A stretch of 52,919 nt of DNA from Methylobacterium amylolyticum (lineage in GTDB: Bacteria > Pseudomonadota > Alphaproteobacteria > Rhizobiales > Beijerinckiaceae). Shown here piece after piece: positions 25,413 through 34,259 of the stretch; position 1 is the stretch's first letter; the number at the start of each line of letters is the position of its first letter. A program made the position numbers and the translations under genes. The stretch covers positions 1 to 52,919 of the forward strand of contig NZ_JAUYZI010000042.1 of the NCBI RefSeq assembly GCF_030700245.1, written 5' to 3'. The notes under the pieces are model-generated. The model ran no database searches, had not been told where the DNA came from, and saw only the letters and a list, made by a program, of their open reading frames with translations.

Positions 25413-26710
25413 GCGCCGACCCCTACGTCTACGAGGGCACCGACGTCCTGCGGAACCGGGCGGAGATCCGCGACCCGCAGGCCCTGGCCGAGCGCGAGCA
25501 AATCGTCTCGTTCCGGGCCATGCTCCAGTTGCGGAAGGAGCCCGTGCTCGGTCAGTTCGATCTGACGCACTACGCCGCCGTGCACAAGCGGCTATTCGGC
25601 GAGATCTACGTCTGGGCGGGGGAGAACCGCACCGCCGAGCTGTGGAAACCGGAGGTCGTCCTGCAGGGCCGCAGCGTCGCCTACAGCCCGCCCGCCGCGA
25701 TCGAGAGCCACGCGCAGGCCGCGCTGGCCCAACTGCGGGGCGAGCCCGGCAACCTGAAGGACAGCCGGCCCGCGATCCGCTTCGCGCAGACCATGGCGGC
25801 GCTCTGGCAGGCCCATCCGTACCGGGAAGGCAACACCCGAACCCTGCTGGCGTTCATGGAGCAGTACGCCCGGCATCACAGCCAGCCGCTCGACCAGGCG
25901 CTGATCACCCGGGTGCCGAGCGAGACCCGGGACGCCCTGGTGCTCGCAACCAACGGCACGATCCGGCCCTTCGCTGAGATGGTCCGCAACGCCCGCTACT
26001 CGGAGGAGCAGCGCGCGCACCCGGTGCTCGGCCGGCTGTCGGCCGAGGCGTTCGAGGCGGTGCGGCTGATGGGGGCGCCGCGCATCGTCCTGCCCGAGCC
26101 GGGGACCCAGGTCCGCGGGCAGGTGATCGCCACGAGCTACCGCCACGCCCTCGTGCGGGAGGCCCGGCAGATCTCGGCGGTCCCGCTGCACGCGTTTCAC
26201 GCGCTGCCGGAGAACAACATCCGCCTCGACGTGCGCGTGCTAGCCGAGGACGAGCGCCTCGATCGCACGCAGCCGCGCGAGGAGGCCGTCCGGATCCAGG
26301 TCACCGGCCGCGTCCTGATCCCGGCGAGCTTCCGGATGCTCGCCGGTCAGACGCCGGAGGATGCGGTTCGCAACCGCATCGAGATCACAGGACCGAGCGA
26401 GGCCCTGTCCGAGGCACTCAGGACGCGCACACCGAAGGAGATCGCCGCCGAGCCACGACTGGCCGAGGAGGTGCGCCGGATCGATCAGAGCCTAATCGAG
26501 CGGTTCGGCCGCCAGGGATCGGCCCTGCTGATCCGGGGCGGCGCTGGCGAGGCCAGAAAGCTGCTTCCGCCTGGCCAGGACCTGGAGGAGATCCGCGCCG
26601 TCCTGAAGCCGCTGATCAAGGCCGTCGTCGCCGATGACCGGCTCCAGACGACGCTCGCGCAGCAGCAGACGCTCGGCCGCGACGAGCCGTATGTCGGGCG
26701 CTCGGTATGA
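25409..26710 (+). CDS. Fic-domain AMP-transferase-like protein
   Basis: The 433-residue protein has a Fic domain at about residues 1-190. The N-terminal DPYVYEGTDVLRN, the LFGEIYVWAGENRTAEL strand pair and the active-site loop HPYREGNTRTLL (about 136-147) are clear. The catalytic His and the GN anion hole are kept, while the last Arg of HxFx(D/E)GNxRxxR is Leu. Fic enzymes transfer AMP or similar groups to target proteins. The middle part (about 220-330) looks beta-rich, and the C-terminal 100 residues are helical but lack the GxLRGK mark of BID domains. It lies between traA and the DotM-like gene, overlapping both neighbours by four bases or less. It could be an interbacterial toxin delivered with the DNA. 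Confidence 0.8.
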   Translation: MSADPYVYEGTDVLRNRAEIRDPQALAEREQIVSFRAMLQLRKEPVLGQFDLTHYAAVHKRLFGEIYVWAGENRTAELWKPEVVLQGRSVAYSPPAAIESHAQAALAQLRGEPGNLKDSRPAIRFAQTMAALWQAHPYREGNTRTLLAFMEQYARHHSQPLDQALITRVPSETRDALVLATNGTIRPFAEMVRNARYSEEQRAHPVLGRLSAEAFEAVRLMGAPRIVLPEPGTQVRGQVIATSYRHALVREARQISAVPLHAFHALPENNIRLDVRVLAEDERLDRTQPREEAVRIQVTGRVLIPASFRMLAGQTPEDAVRNRIEITGPSEALSEALRTRTPKEIAAEPRLAEEVRRIDQSLIERFGRQGSALLIRGGAGEARKLLPPGQDLEEIRAVLKPLIKAVVADDRLQTTLAQQQTLGRDEPYVGRSV

Positions 26711-27618
26711 GCACGCTGTTCCGGAAGCCCGTCCAGGCCACGGACGCCGGCAAGATCGTCGCCGCCGCGGTGCTCGCCTTCGCCACGCTGGCGGTGCTCG
26801 GCCTGTTCTGGTGGAGCCTCTCGCCGATCCTCGGGCGAGTCTATGCCGGCATCCGCCTCGCGGAGACCGCTACCCTGTGGCGGTTCACGGGCTGGGGCCG
26901 GTACTTCACGGGCATGCCGGCTGGGCAGCCGTTCGCCTTCGTCTCGATCTACAAATCGAGCGTCGGCTTCGGTCTGGCCGCCACCCTCATCACGGCGCTC
27001 CTCGGCTTCCTCGCGTGGCGCAAGCGCAGCCGGGAGCACATCGAGGTGCTCATCACCGCGCCGGCCGCCGGCTTCGCGCAGGAGGGCATCCTCTGTGCCT
27101 TCGACTCGGCCGACCGCCGCGTGCGGACGCCGGTCACGGATGCGGGGGCGCCCGCGCCGGCCGCCAACCCGTTCAAGGCACTGCGCGACCTGCGCGATAT
27201 CCGGGCGGTGGAGACGGTCGAGGAATCCGTCCTCTGGCACCTCGCCGCCGCGCTCTTCCTGACGGCCGACGCGACAGCCCCACTCGCGGACCGGAAAGCC
27301 CGCGACGCCGTCCTCAAGGCCGCGCGGACGGCCGCTGACCGCCTCGCCGCCGATCCCGTCGCCGAGCTGCCGACCGAGCTGCTGTCGACCCTGCGCGGCT
27401 ACATGCTGGTGGCGATCACCGAACAGGCTGGGAGGGACATCGACGCACTGAACCAGATCCACGCGGTGCTCGGACGTGGAGATGGCCTGAGGGATGTGCT
27501 CGCAGAGCTGGCGGCCCTTGCCGTCTCACGGAGAGTGCTGTTCTTCCCGGACTATGCCTGGCTTCGTCACGTCGATCCGAACCTGCAGTCACGGATCACC
27601 AGCTATGGGGGAAGCTGA
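26707..27618 (+). CDS. dotM: DotM/IcmP (TrbA)-like coupling-complex protein
   Basis: The 303-residue protein has hydrophobic segments at about residues 17-45 and 85-105 and a cytoplasmic C-terminal domain. The C-terminus RVLFFPDYAWLRHVDPNLQ resembles the conserved end of DotM/IcmP/TrbA (…FxWLKxxDRxLW), preceded by an NQIHAVL stretch in the place of the family's HAYVxT helix. In Legionella DotM forms the coupling complex with DotL. The overlap with the fic stop (ATGA) places it in the traA-fic transcript. The protein is shorter than the usual DotM of about 375 residues. The match rests on motif reading only. Confidence 0.55.
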   Translation: MSTLFRKPVQATDAGKIVAAAVLAFATLAVLGLFWWSLSPILGRVYAGIRLAETATLWRFTGWGRYFTGMPAGQPFAFVSIYKSSVGFGLAATLITALLGFLAWRKRSREHIEVLITAPAAGFAQEGILCAFDSADRRVRTPVTDAGAPAPAANPFKALRDLRDIRAVETVEESVLWHLAAALFLTADATAPLADRKARDAVLKAARTAADRLAADPVAELPTELLSTLRGYMLVAITEQAGRDIDALNQIHAVLGRGDGLRDVLAELAALAVSRRVLFFPDYAWLRHVDPNLQSRITSYGGS

Positions 27619-27658
27619 TTGGCTTTACCGCCCGCTGCACCGGGACCGGACTTGTCCC

Positions 27659-28036
27659 TTAGCTCGCGGCCTTGAGCAGGGCGGCATGGGCCTCGTCGGC
27701 GAAGGCGGCGACCGAGGCCCTCGGCCGGTAACCAATCCCCTGCACGACGTGGATAGTCTTATCCCCGGCCGAGATGCAGTAGGCGACGATCGCGCCCTTG
27801 CCGTCGCCGCGACCGCCGGTGATCGCGACGGTCGGCTCGCTCGGATCGGACACCGTGACCGGGATGCCACTCGCCTGTGCCGTCCGGCGCAGGATCTGCG
27901 TGCATTGGGCGAGACTCAGCTTGGCCGCGTCGGTCCGTCTGCATCCTTCAATCTTAAACCTATCCCCTGGCGAGACCACGATAAGATCCGATTCGCCCCG
28001 TAGATGTGCGCTGTAGATCGAGGGGAGGGGCGACAT
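27659..28036 (-). CDS. Hypothetical protein at end of Dot/Icm operon
   Basis: The 125-residue protein has no membrane segment. Its start (MSPLPSIYSAHLRGESD) is hydrophilic, and the ATG sits very close to GGAGGG, so the true start may be further in. The core has AAKLSLAQCTQILRRTAQASG and GKGAIVAYCISAGDK with two Cys. It follows the IcmD-like gene by 27 bases and ends convergent to dotM. I do not recognise a family. Confidence 0.5.
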   Translation of the reverse strand: MSPLPSIYSAHLRGESDLIVVSPGDRFKIEGCRRTDAAKLSLAQCTQILRRTAQASGIPVTVSDPSEPTVAITGGRGDGKGAIVAYCISAGDKTIHVVQGIGYRPRASVAAFADEAHAALLKAAS

Positions 28037-28063
28037 CCCTCCGCTCGATGCAGCGGGCCATGC

Positions 28064-28486
28064 TCAGGTGTTCCCGGTCATGTAGTTCGTCACGACACCG
28101 ATGATCACGCCGAGAATGGTGATGCCCGAGCCGATGATCAGCCCGACCAGCGACCGGCCGGCATCCTCGCGGGCGTTGTCGTCCTGCGACGACTTGTAGA
28201 GCTTCACGGCCGAGATCCCGGCGAGGCAGATGCCCACCACGCCGAACAGGATCATGATCACGAAGCCGGCGTTGCTGCCGCCCTGCGCGATGCTGGTGGC
28301 GTTGAGCTGAGAGGACTGCGCCTTCTGCCTCGCCTGCTTGAGGATATCCAATGGCGCCGAGGGGTCGCCGGTGGTGCCGCCGGACGATTGTGCCAGAGCC
28401 GCCATCGCGCTCATGGACAAGAGTGTGCCACTCATGAGCACCCGGTCGTAGATATCCTTGTAACTCACTGAAGTCTCCATCGTCAT
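28064..28486 (-). CDS. IcmD/TraR-like small membrane protein
   Basis: The 140-residue protein has a cleavable-looking hydrophobic N-terminus (about residues 17-32, ending ALAQ), a Gln/Ala-rich linker, and two membrane helices (about 70-92 and 112-134) joined by a charged loop KLYKSSQDDNARED. Size and layout fit the IcmD/DotP or DotE-type components of type I secretion systems. The start overlaps the dotO stop (ATGA). The pilin-like layout could also mean a structural subunit. I am sure of its class, not of its exact counterpart. Confidence 0.6.
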   Translation of the reverse strand: MTMETSVSYKDIYDRVLMSGTLLSMSAMAALAQSSGGTTGDPSAPLDILKQARQKAQSSQLNATSIAQGGSNAGFVIMILFGVVGICLAGISAVKLYKSSQDDNAREDAGRSLVGLIIGSGITILGVIIGVVTNYMTGNT

Positions 28487-31470
28487 GCGGCGGTTCTGGA
28501 TCGGTCGATCGGAGGCTGAGCTTCGCTCGTGATCTCCCCCAGCACTTGATCGACGATCGTCTTTGCGATCCGGTCCTCGCCGGACCGCGCCAGCGCGGCC
28601 ACCCGGCCCCACGTCTCGATGCCGGTGCCATCGGGGAAGCGGGAGGCCAGGATGCGCAGCGCCTCGTTGACCGCCATCCGGCGGTACAGCTCGTCGCGCA
28701 CCAGGCGGTCCTCCGCCTTGGTGGTCAGGGCCCACAGCATCCGAGGCCCGAGCGCGTTGGTCAGGACGATCCAGCGCTCCTCCTCGCGGAGCTTGAACCG
28801 GGCGAGCAGGTTCGCGCCGCGCCGGCCCTGCGGACCGTGCACCTGGCGCTCCAGCGCGCTCTTCACCGCCTGATCGAAGCCGAAGGTCCGGCGCGCCGCC
28901 TCGCGGATCTCGTTCGAGTCGGCGTTGAGCACCAGCACCGTCGAGGCCATGTCGGCCAGCGTGTCGAAATCCGCCAGGAGCTGGCTGACCAGGATCAGCT
29001 CCAGACCCCACTTGCGGCCCTCGCGCGCGTCCGACTTCACCTGCTTGGCGATTGTCTCGACGCCGCCGGTCAGGTGGTACTCGTCCATGCACAGGCGCTT
29101 GGGCGTCTCCGCCACCGCGTGGTAGCGCACCTCCCAGTACCGGACGTACTCCGCGCGGAGATCCGGGTCAGTCGGGAAGTCCATCTTCGGGATCTCGTCG
29201 CTGAAACCGGAGATCTTCGACAGGTAGACGTGCCGGGCGATCATGAACATCAGCGCGTTGTTGCGCTCGGCCTCCGGCGACTTGTGGCGCAGGGCCACGT
29301 CCTGGAGATCGATCGACACCACCCGCGCCTCGCCGAGGTCGAGCCGGGTCGGGCGGGCGAAGATCGGGAACTTCTCGATCGCCGCTTCGAGCGAGCGCTG
29401 GACCTGGCGCACCAGCTCGGGCGTGAAGTCCTGCGCCATAATCGGCTCGCCGAGCACCCGGGCGAGATCCTCCAGCACCGGCATCGCGTGGCGCTGTGCC
29501 CGCTGCGCGGCGGTGTAGAGCCGGCGCTCGACCAGCGCGTCGACGATGCGCCACCAGCGCGTCCGGCCGCCCACCTCGATCCGGTGATGCTCGATGATGC
29601 GGTCCAGCTCCGGATCGACGTTCGGCTGGTACACCGACGGCGAGGACGAGAATTCGAGGTCGCTCTTGAGCTGGTAGAGCCGCGAGATCAGGCGCGGGAT
29701 CAGCAGCGCCACTTCCGGGCTCGCCACGTTGAGCAGCGTCGTCAGGAAGTTCTCGATGAAGGTCCTCTCACGATCGAGCGGCATGCGCCGGCCGAGGCCG
29801 AGGTCGAACGGGTTGACGGCATGGTCGGCGGTGTTGAGCAGGCGCACGTAGTAGGCCTCGTGCCGCCGCTCGGCCGGCAGCGCGTTCCTCACCAGCTCGA
29901 TGAAGCCCGACGAACTGACACCGACGTCGATCACCGCCAGGAACGGCAGCGCGGCGCCGGCGCTGAAGGCTGTGAACTCGACGTTGAGCCGGTTCATCAG
30001 CACGCTCTTGCCCGAGCCGGGCGTGGCGTAGATCAGGGTCAGCCAGAAGAGCTGCTCGGGCGAGAGCGCCTCGTAGGGCACGGGCTTGCCGTCGGGCGTC
30101 AGCAGCAGGCTCTGGCCCTGCTTGAACACCCCCGCGGTGCGGTGGAACGGCAGCAAGGCGGCGAGATCGCCGAGCGGCGCGATCGAGCCCGGGGGCACCT
30201 CCGCCTGGACCGTCATCCCGGCCACGGTCTCGCACAGCGCGCGCAGCGGGTTGTGGGGCGCGTCGGTCATCACCGCCTCGCCCCAGGTCATCATCCCGCT
30301 CATCAGGTAGGAGCGGCGCCGTTCCAGCAGCCCCGGATCCTCGCCGGGCTCGGTCCAGGTCGTGGCGATCACGCGGCCCTTGACGATCGCCTCGCCGTCC
30401 TTGTCGACCACGTCCTCCAGCGCGCGCAGCGCCCGGAACAGGTTCCGGTTGGTCGGGCTCGCGAAGGCGAGCAGGCCCGCCAGCACCTTGCGCAATCGGA
30501 AGCCGATGTCGGCGTCGCGCAGCGCCTCGATGTGGAAGCACACCCGGAACGGCATGTCGGCCGTCCTCGACGCGCTCTCCAGCAGCGTCTCCAGCAGCCG
30601 GTTGAACGGCAGGATGGTCGCGGGGAACATCCGCATCACGGCCAGCGCGTGGCGGCGCCCGCCCATGTCGAGGGCGCGCATGTTGCCGACGGCCGTGGCG
30701 TTGCCGGTCATGATCTGGCGGGCGAGGTTGGGGGTGAAGAACTCGCTGACGTCGTCGTCGTGGCGCTCCTTGGCGCCCGGGTAGCGCCGCGTGCCCGGCC
30801 CGTAGGGCGTCCAGCCGTCCGGGGTCTCGTGGTAGAGCACCGCCGCCCGGATCTGCTCCAGGTCGCGCCGCCGCCCCTGGTCGTCCGGACCCAGGATCCG
30901 GCCCTGCAGGCGGGCCTCGCCGAGCGCCTCCACGATCCGGCGCACGAAGGCGCCGTGCGGCCCAGCGAGGGAGCCGAGGTGCAGGTACGGGTTCTGGGCG
31001 TCCCGGGCCGGGGGCAGCGCCTGCCAGGCCCTCCGGTTCTCGCGTCGCTCGCGGCGCACCTCGTCGGGCGTCCCCGCCGTCGGCCGGGTCCAGGCGGCGA
31101 GCAGGATCGTCTCGGCCCGCGCCCGGCCCTCCAGCACGGCGCGGCCCTCCTCGATCAGCGCCTCGACCGAGAGGCCCTTCTGGCGGGCGCGCCGGCCCTG
31201 CTGCGCCACGAAGGGGTCGAGGATCCGGGCGGTGTTGAGCGAGGACTCGTAGGAGATCGTGATCTGGTGGCCGGGCCGCTTCAGGATCTGCGCGATCCCG
31301 CCGGCGAAGCGCTCGACCACGTTGTGCAGGTAGTCCTCGGTCGAGACGATCGAGCGGGTGCCGTCGATCTCGATCAGGGTGAGCTGCGAGCCGTCATGGG
31401 CGTAGACGACGGCCCCCTCGCGCTCGGGATCGTAGCCCGCGAGGTCGCAGAACTTGTCGGCCGTCCTCAT
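28483..31470 (-). CDS. dotO: DotO/TraU (IcmB) type IV secretion ATPase
   Basis: The 995-residue cytoplasmic ATPase energises assembly or transport at the channel base. Walker A is TPGSGKSVLMN (about 480-490) and Walker B is LCMDEYHLTGG (about 790-800), with LVSQLLADFD after it. The length matches DotO/IcmB and TraU of IncI plasmids (about 1000 residues), and the large N-terminal domain is typical. The start MRTADKFCDL at 31470 was chosen because the upstream extension overlaps the neighbouring gene. Its place between the DotG-side genes and the IcmD-like gene follows the IncI order traO…traU. Confidence 0.85.
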   Translation of the reverse strand: MRTADKFCDLAGYDPEREGAVVYAHDGSQLTLIEIDGTRSIVSTEDYLHNVVERFAGGIAQILKRPGHQITISYESSLNTARILDPFVAQQGRRARQKGLSVEALIEEGRAVLEGRARAETILLAAWTRPTAGTPDEVRRERRENRRAWQALPPARDAQNPYLHLGSLAGPHGAFVRRIVEALGEARLQGRILGPDDQGRRRDLEQIRAAVLYHETPDGWTPYGPGTRRYPGAKERHDDDVSEFFTPNLARQIMTGNATAVGNMRALDMGGRRHALAVMRMFPATILPFNRLLETLLESASRTADMPFRVCFHIEALRDADIGFRLRKVLAGLLAFASPTNRNLFRALRALEDVVDKDGEAIVKGRVIATTWTEPGEDPGLLERRRSYLMSGMMTWGEAVMTDAPHNPLRALCETVAGMTVQAEVPPGSIAPLGDLAALLPFHRTAGVFKQGQSLLLTPDGKPVPYEALSPEQLFWLTLIYATPGSGKSVLMNRLNVEFTAFSAGAALPFLAVIDVGVSSSGFIELVRNALPAERRHEAYYVRLLNTADHAVNPFDLGLGRRMPLDRERTFIENFLTTLLNVASPEVALLIPRLISRLYQLKSDLEFSSSPSVYQPNVDPELDRIIEHHRIEVGGRTRWWRIVDALVERRLYTAAQRAQRHAMPVLEDLARVLGEPIMAQDFTPELVRQVQRSLEAAIEKFPIFARPTRLDLGEARVVSIDLQDVALRHKSPEAERNNALMFMIARHVYLSKISGFSDEIPKMDFPTDPDLRAEYVRYWEVRYHAVAETPKRLCMDEYHLTGGVETIAKQVKSDAREGRKWGLELILVSQLLADFDTLADMASTVLVLNADSNEIREAARRTFGFDQAVKSALERQVHGPQGRRGANLLARFKLREEERWIVLTNALGPRMLWALTTKAEDRLVRDELYRRMAVNEALRILASRFPDGTGIETWGRVAALARSGEDRIAKTIVDQVLGEITSEAQPPIDRSRTAA

Positions 31471-31481
31471 CGTCCGAGCAC

Positions 31482-31736
31482 CTATTCGGCGAAGTAGAAG
31501 GAGAGCTGGGCGATCACGATCGTGACGCAGGTCATCGCGCTGCCGATGATCGCGGCGATCACCCAGCTCCCGGCCGTGCCGTCGCCCGCCGCGTTGGCCT
31601 GGTAGACCCGGGTCAGGGCGTAGCCGGTCAGGAAGATCCCCATCACCGCCGCCAGGACGACGATCAGCCACGCGAAGGCCGGCGCGTCGGCGATCAGCCC
31701 GCGCAGGACGTCGGCGATCCCTTTCGAGCCGGTCAT
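31482..31736 (-). CDS. Small two-helix T4SS membrane protein
   Basis: The 84-residue protein starts at 31736 after GAGGCGG. Two membrane helices (about 19-39 and 55-77) flank a polar loop RVYQANAAGDGTAGS. It lies between dotG and dotO, where IncI plasmids keep the small membrane genes traP-traT. It may be the TraQ/TraR-type component. No family can be named safely. Confidence 0.55.
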   Translation of the reverse strand: MTGSKGIADVLRGLIADAPAFAWLIVVLAAVMGIFLTGYALTRVYQANAAGDGTAGSWVIAAIIGSAMTCVTIVIAQLSFYFAE

Positions 31737-31833
31737 GGCCGCCTCGCGTCGCTGACCGGCAGAGCCTCGGTCCGAGAGCCGGGAGCCTGGGCCAGAGAGC
31801 ACAGGACGCGGGCGATCCTCTTAGGGCCACCCA
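31737..31833. other. Spacer between dotG and small membrane gene
   Basis: This 97-base gap has two direct copies of a stretch similar to GGCCGCCTCGCGT (about 31738-31750 and 31840-31852), suggesting a small duplication. No gene is seen. Confidence 0.4.
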
Positions 31834-33132
31834 TCACGGCCGCCTCGCGTAGGAGACCGGCAGGGTCTCTGGCCGGTAGCCCGCGCTGTAGGCCGGGTCG
31901 GACCCGAACCCGGTGCCGGCGTCGGCCGCGGCCCGGGCCGCGTCGAGCGGCACCACGACCGGCTGCAGGAAGACGATGCCGATCGGGAAGTTCACCGGCG
32001 AGGACAGCGTCGCGGGCCGGCCGAACGAGCGCGCGGCCGCCGACGTCATCGCCTGTCCCACCGGCAGGGCCGCGCCCATGCCGGCGGTCAGCCAGTCGAT
32101 CTTGCGGCCCGACTGGACCGCGTAGCCGTCGGCGAAGGTGGTGGCGGTGTTGAGCTGCGTGAGCTGCTGGCCGATCTGGCCGACGCCCTGGAGCAGGCCG
32201 GCGACGACGAGGCCGCCGTAGCGCTCCAGCACGTGGTTGTCGACGTCCTCGGCCACGCCGGTGCGGGCCTGGTCGACGGTGATCGCGATCGCCTGCATCG
32301 GCCCCTGGCGGCCGTCCTGCAGGATCATCGTGGTGAACCGGATCGAGGCCTGCGTCTGCGAGTAGACGATCTGGCCCATCAGCCGGATGCCGTTGAGCGG
32401 CCCGGGCTGCTGACGCTCGTCGAGGTCGACGATGGTCGCGAAGATCGGCGCGGCCGGATCGTCGCTGTTGAAGCCCCGGTCGAGCACCGCGTAGGCCACG
32501 TCGCCGGCGCGCGCCACGGTGGCGTGCCGGACCCCCGGCCCGAACGGCCCGGTCATGGCCGGCGCAGCAGCGGCCCGCGGCTCGGGGGGCTTGGGCCGCT
32601 CGCCCTTGGCGAAGCTCCGCACCAGGAAGCCGCCCGGGCTCGGCTTGAGCAGCGCCTGGATCTGCTCGTTGATCGCCGCGACCTGCTCAGGCGAGGCCGT
32701 CGGCTGGACCGGCGCGTCCCTGTAGACCGTGTGGACCACGTCGCGGTCGCGGTAGACGATCTGGGGTGGGGGAGCCGGGGGCGGCTCGGTCGGCTTCGGC
32801 TCGGCCGGCTTCGCCTCCCCGGTGGACTCGGGCAACTCGCCCTGTTGCGGGCCGCGGCTCTCGCCGATCACGGTCGGGGCGACGTAAGGCTTGCCGGCGC
32901 CGGCCTTCTCGTCGGCCGCCTGCCGGTTCACCCCGGCGCGCCGGTCGGCCTCGGCTCGGCCCACCGGCTTCATCATGTCGTTGCCCGGATTGGGCGTGTT
33001 GCCCCGGATCTCGGAGGTGCCGCCCGCCCCCCGGTCGATCCCCGGCGCGTCGGAGAGGATGAACGCGGCCGAGCCGAGCGCCGCCACCAGGACGACGCCG
33101 CCGAGCGCGGCCGACGTTTTCATGTCGAGCAT
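31834..33132 (-). CDS. dotG: DotG/IcmE (TraO) core-complex protein
   Basis: The 432-residue protein has one N-terminal membrane helix (about 7-28), a Pro/Glu/Lys-rich periplasmic linker (about 60-150) and a C-terminal VirB10/TrbI-like domain. The C-terminal domain contains GDVAYAVLDRGFNSDD, LMGQIVYSQTQASIRF and the closing FPIGIVFLQPVVVPL. DotG spans the periplasm and forms the channel core with DotC, DotD, DotF and DotH. It lacks the long pentapeptide repeats of Legionella DotG, as in the IncI TraO proteins. GAGGAGG precedes the start, and it follows dotH by 11 bases. Confidence 0.85.
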   Translation of the reverse strand: MLDMKTSAALGGVVLVAALGSAAFILSDAPGIDRGAGGTSEIRGNTPNPGNDMMKPVGRAEADRRAGVNRQAADEKAGAGKPYVAPTVIGESRGPQQGELPESTGEAKPAEPKPTEPPPAPPPQIVYRDRDVVHTVYRDAPVQPTASPEQVAAINEQIQALLKPSPGGFLVRSFAKGERPKPPEPRAAAAPAMTGPFGPGVRHATVARAGDVAYAVLDRGFNSDDPAAPIFATIVDLDERQQPGPLNGIRLMGQIVYSQTQASIRFTTMILQDGRQGPMQAIAITVDQARTGVAEDVDNHVLERYGGLVVAGLLQGVGQIGQQLTQLNTATTFADGYAVQSGRKIDWLTAGMGAALPVGQAMTSAAARSFGRPATLSSPVNFPIGIVFLQPVVVPLDAARAAADAGTGFGSDPAYSAGYRPETLPVSYARRP

Positions 33133-33143
33133 GGCCGTCCTCC

Positions 33144-34259
33144 TCAGAACGCGACGGTGATGGCGGTCTCGGCGCCATCGCCCTGCTCGGCGACGAGGCG
33201 CGAGACGGGGCGCAGGAACTCGTAGACCCGGTAGCCGGAGCCGGCCTCGGCCGAGGCGACCGGCTGCGGGCTGACGAGGTTGCCCTGGACCCGCACGTAC
33301 ATCCGGTCGCGGTAGAGCCAGGCCTGCGCCCCGTTCGCCGCGAGCATCTGCGCCCCGGCCGGGGGCGTCCCGGCGCCGAACAGGTGCAGCAGCGCCGTCG
33401 TGTCGGGCGCACCGGGGGGCGGTCCCGCGGGCCGGCCCCCGCCCTTGCGGGCCGGTGCGGGGCCGGCCGAGGCCACCTTGACCGGGGTCAGCGGCGAGGT
33501 GCCGGCGACCCGCACGGTGACCGGGATGTCCACCGTCTCGCTCGATCCGGACAGGATCATCAGCGGGATCGGGTAGGCGACGGCCTCCAGCCGGATCAGG
33601 ATGTTGCCCCAGGTGTCGTAGCGGCAGGGCATCAGGTTGATCGAGCTCGGCCGGTCCGCCCCCGCCGCGGCCGCGACCTGGGTCGCGCCCATCCCGGTGT
33701 CCTGGCCGCACCCGGTCCCGTCCTGCGCGAACAGGCGCGGATCGTAGGCGACCGAGGCGATCGGCCAGGGGTTCCCCTTGCCGTCGACGAAGGTGATCGG
33801 CGAGACGACGCCGTAGGCGAGGTGCAGCGTCTCGGGCGCCGCCCGGCTGATCTCCTGCGTCACGTTCAGCAGCCGGGGCTCGGGCCGCGGCATGCGCCCG
33901 TCGCGGCCGGGGAAGGTCCCGGCGCCCTGCGCGTCCTGCACCGAGCGGCGGATGTCTGAGATCTCGCCGGGCTTGAGCATCACGCCCTTCGTGCCGCCGA
34001 GCATGCGCTGGCGCAGCTCCTCCAGCTCGGCCGGCGTCAGCGGACGGGGCGTGGGGGACGGCGCGGTCGTCGAGGCCGGCGCGCCCACCGGCGAAGCGCC
34101 GGTCGGAGGCACGCCGGCTGGACGGCGCACCGACGCCCCGCCGGCCGGCTCGCTCCCCGGAGTGGCGTCCTGCGCGAGCGCGGCCGGCGACGCCCACATG
34201 GCCGCCGCGAGCAGGCAGCCCGAGGCCCACACGCGCACCGTGGTGCTCCCAGCCGTCAT
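33144..34259 (-). CDS. dotH: DotH/IcmK (TraN) outer-membrane core protein
   Basis: The 371-residue protein has a Sec signal peptide (to about residue 28, ASPAALAQ), a Pro/Ala/Thr-rich linker and a beta-rich C-terminal part of DotH type. Recognisable blocks are LTPAELEELRQRMLGGTKGVMLKPGEI and PWPIASVAYDPRLF, and ANLVLRL-like INLMPCRYDTWGNILIRLEAVAYPIPLMI. DotH forms the outer-membrane ring with DotC and DotD. The ATG overlaps the dotI stop (ATGA), so the genes are translationally coupled. Confidence 0.85.
   Translation of the reverse strand: MTAGSTTVRVWASGCLLAAAMWASPAALAQDATPGSEPAGGASVRRPAGVPPTGASPVGAPASTTAPSPTPRPLTPAELEELRQRMLGGTKGVMLKPGEISDIRRSVQDAQGAGTFPGRDGRMPRPEPRLLNVTQEISRAAPETLHLAYGVVSPITFVDGKGNPWPIASVAYDPRLFAQDGTGCGQDTGMGATQVAAAAGADRPSSINLMPCRYDTWGNILIRLEAVAYPIPLMILSGSSETVDIPVTVRVAGTSPLTPVKVASAGPAPARKGGGRPAGPPPGAPDTTALLHLFGAGTPPAGAQMLAANGAQAWLYRDRMYVRVQGNLVSPQPVASAEAGSGYRVYEFLRPVSRLVAEQGDGAETAITVAF

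Noticed and set aside
26300..26710. A BID secretion domain at the C-terminus of the Fic protein.
   Set aside because: The region is helical, but the GxLRGK mark and the block order of BID domains are not seen. It may be tested by structure prediction.
28546..31497. A 983-residue open frame on the plus strand.
   Set aside because: It overlaps dotO entirely. The Walker motifs and family blocks are on the minus strand.
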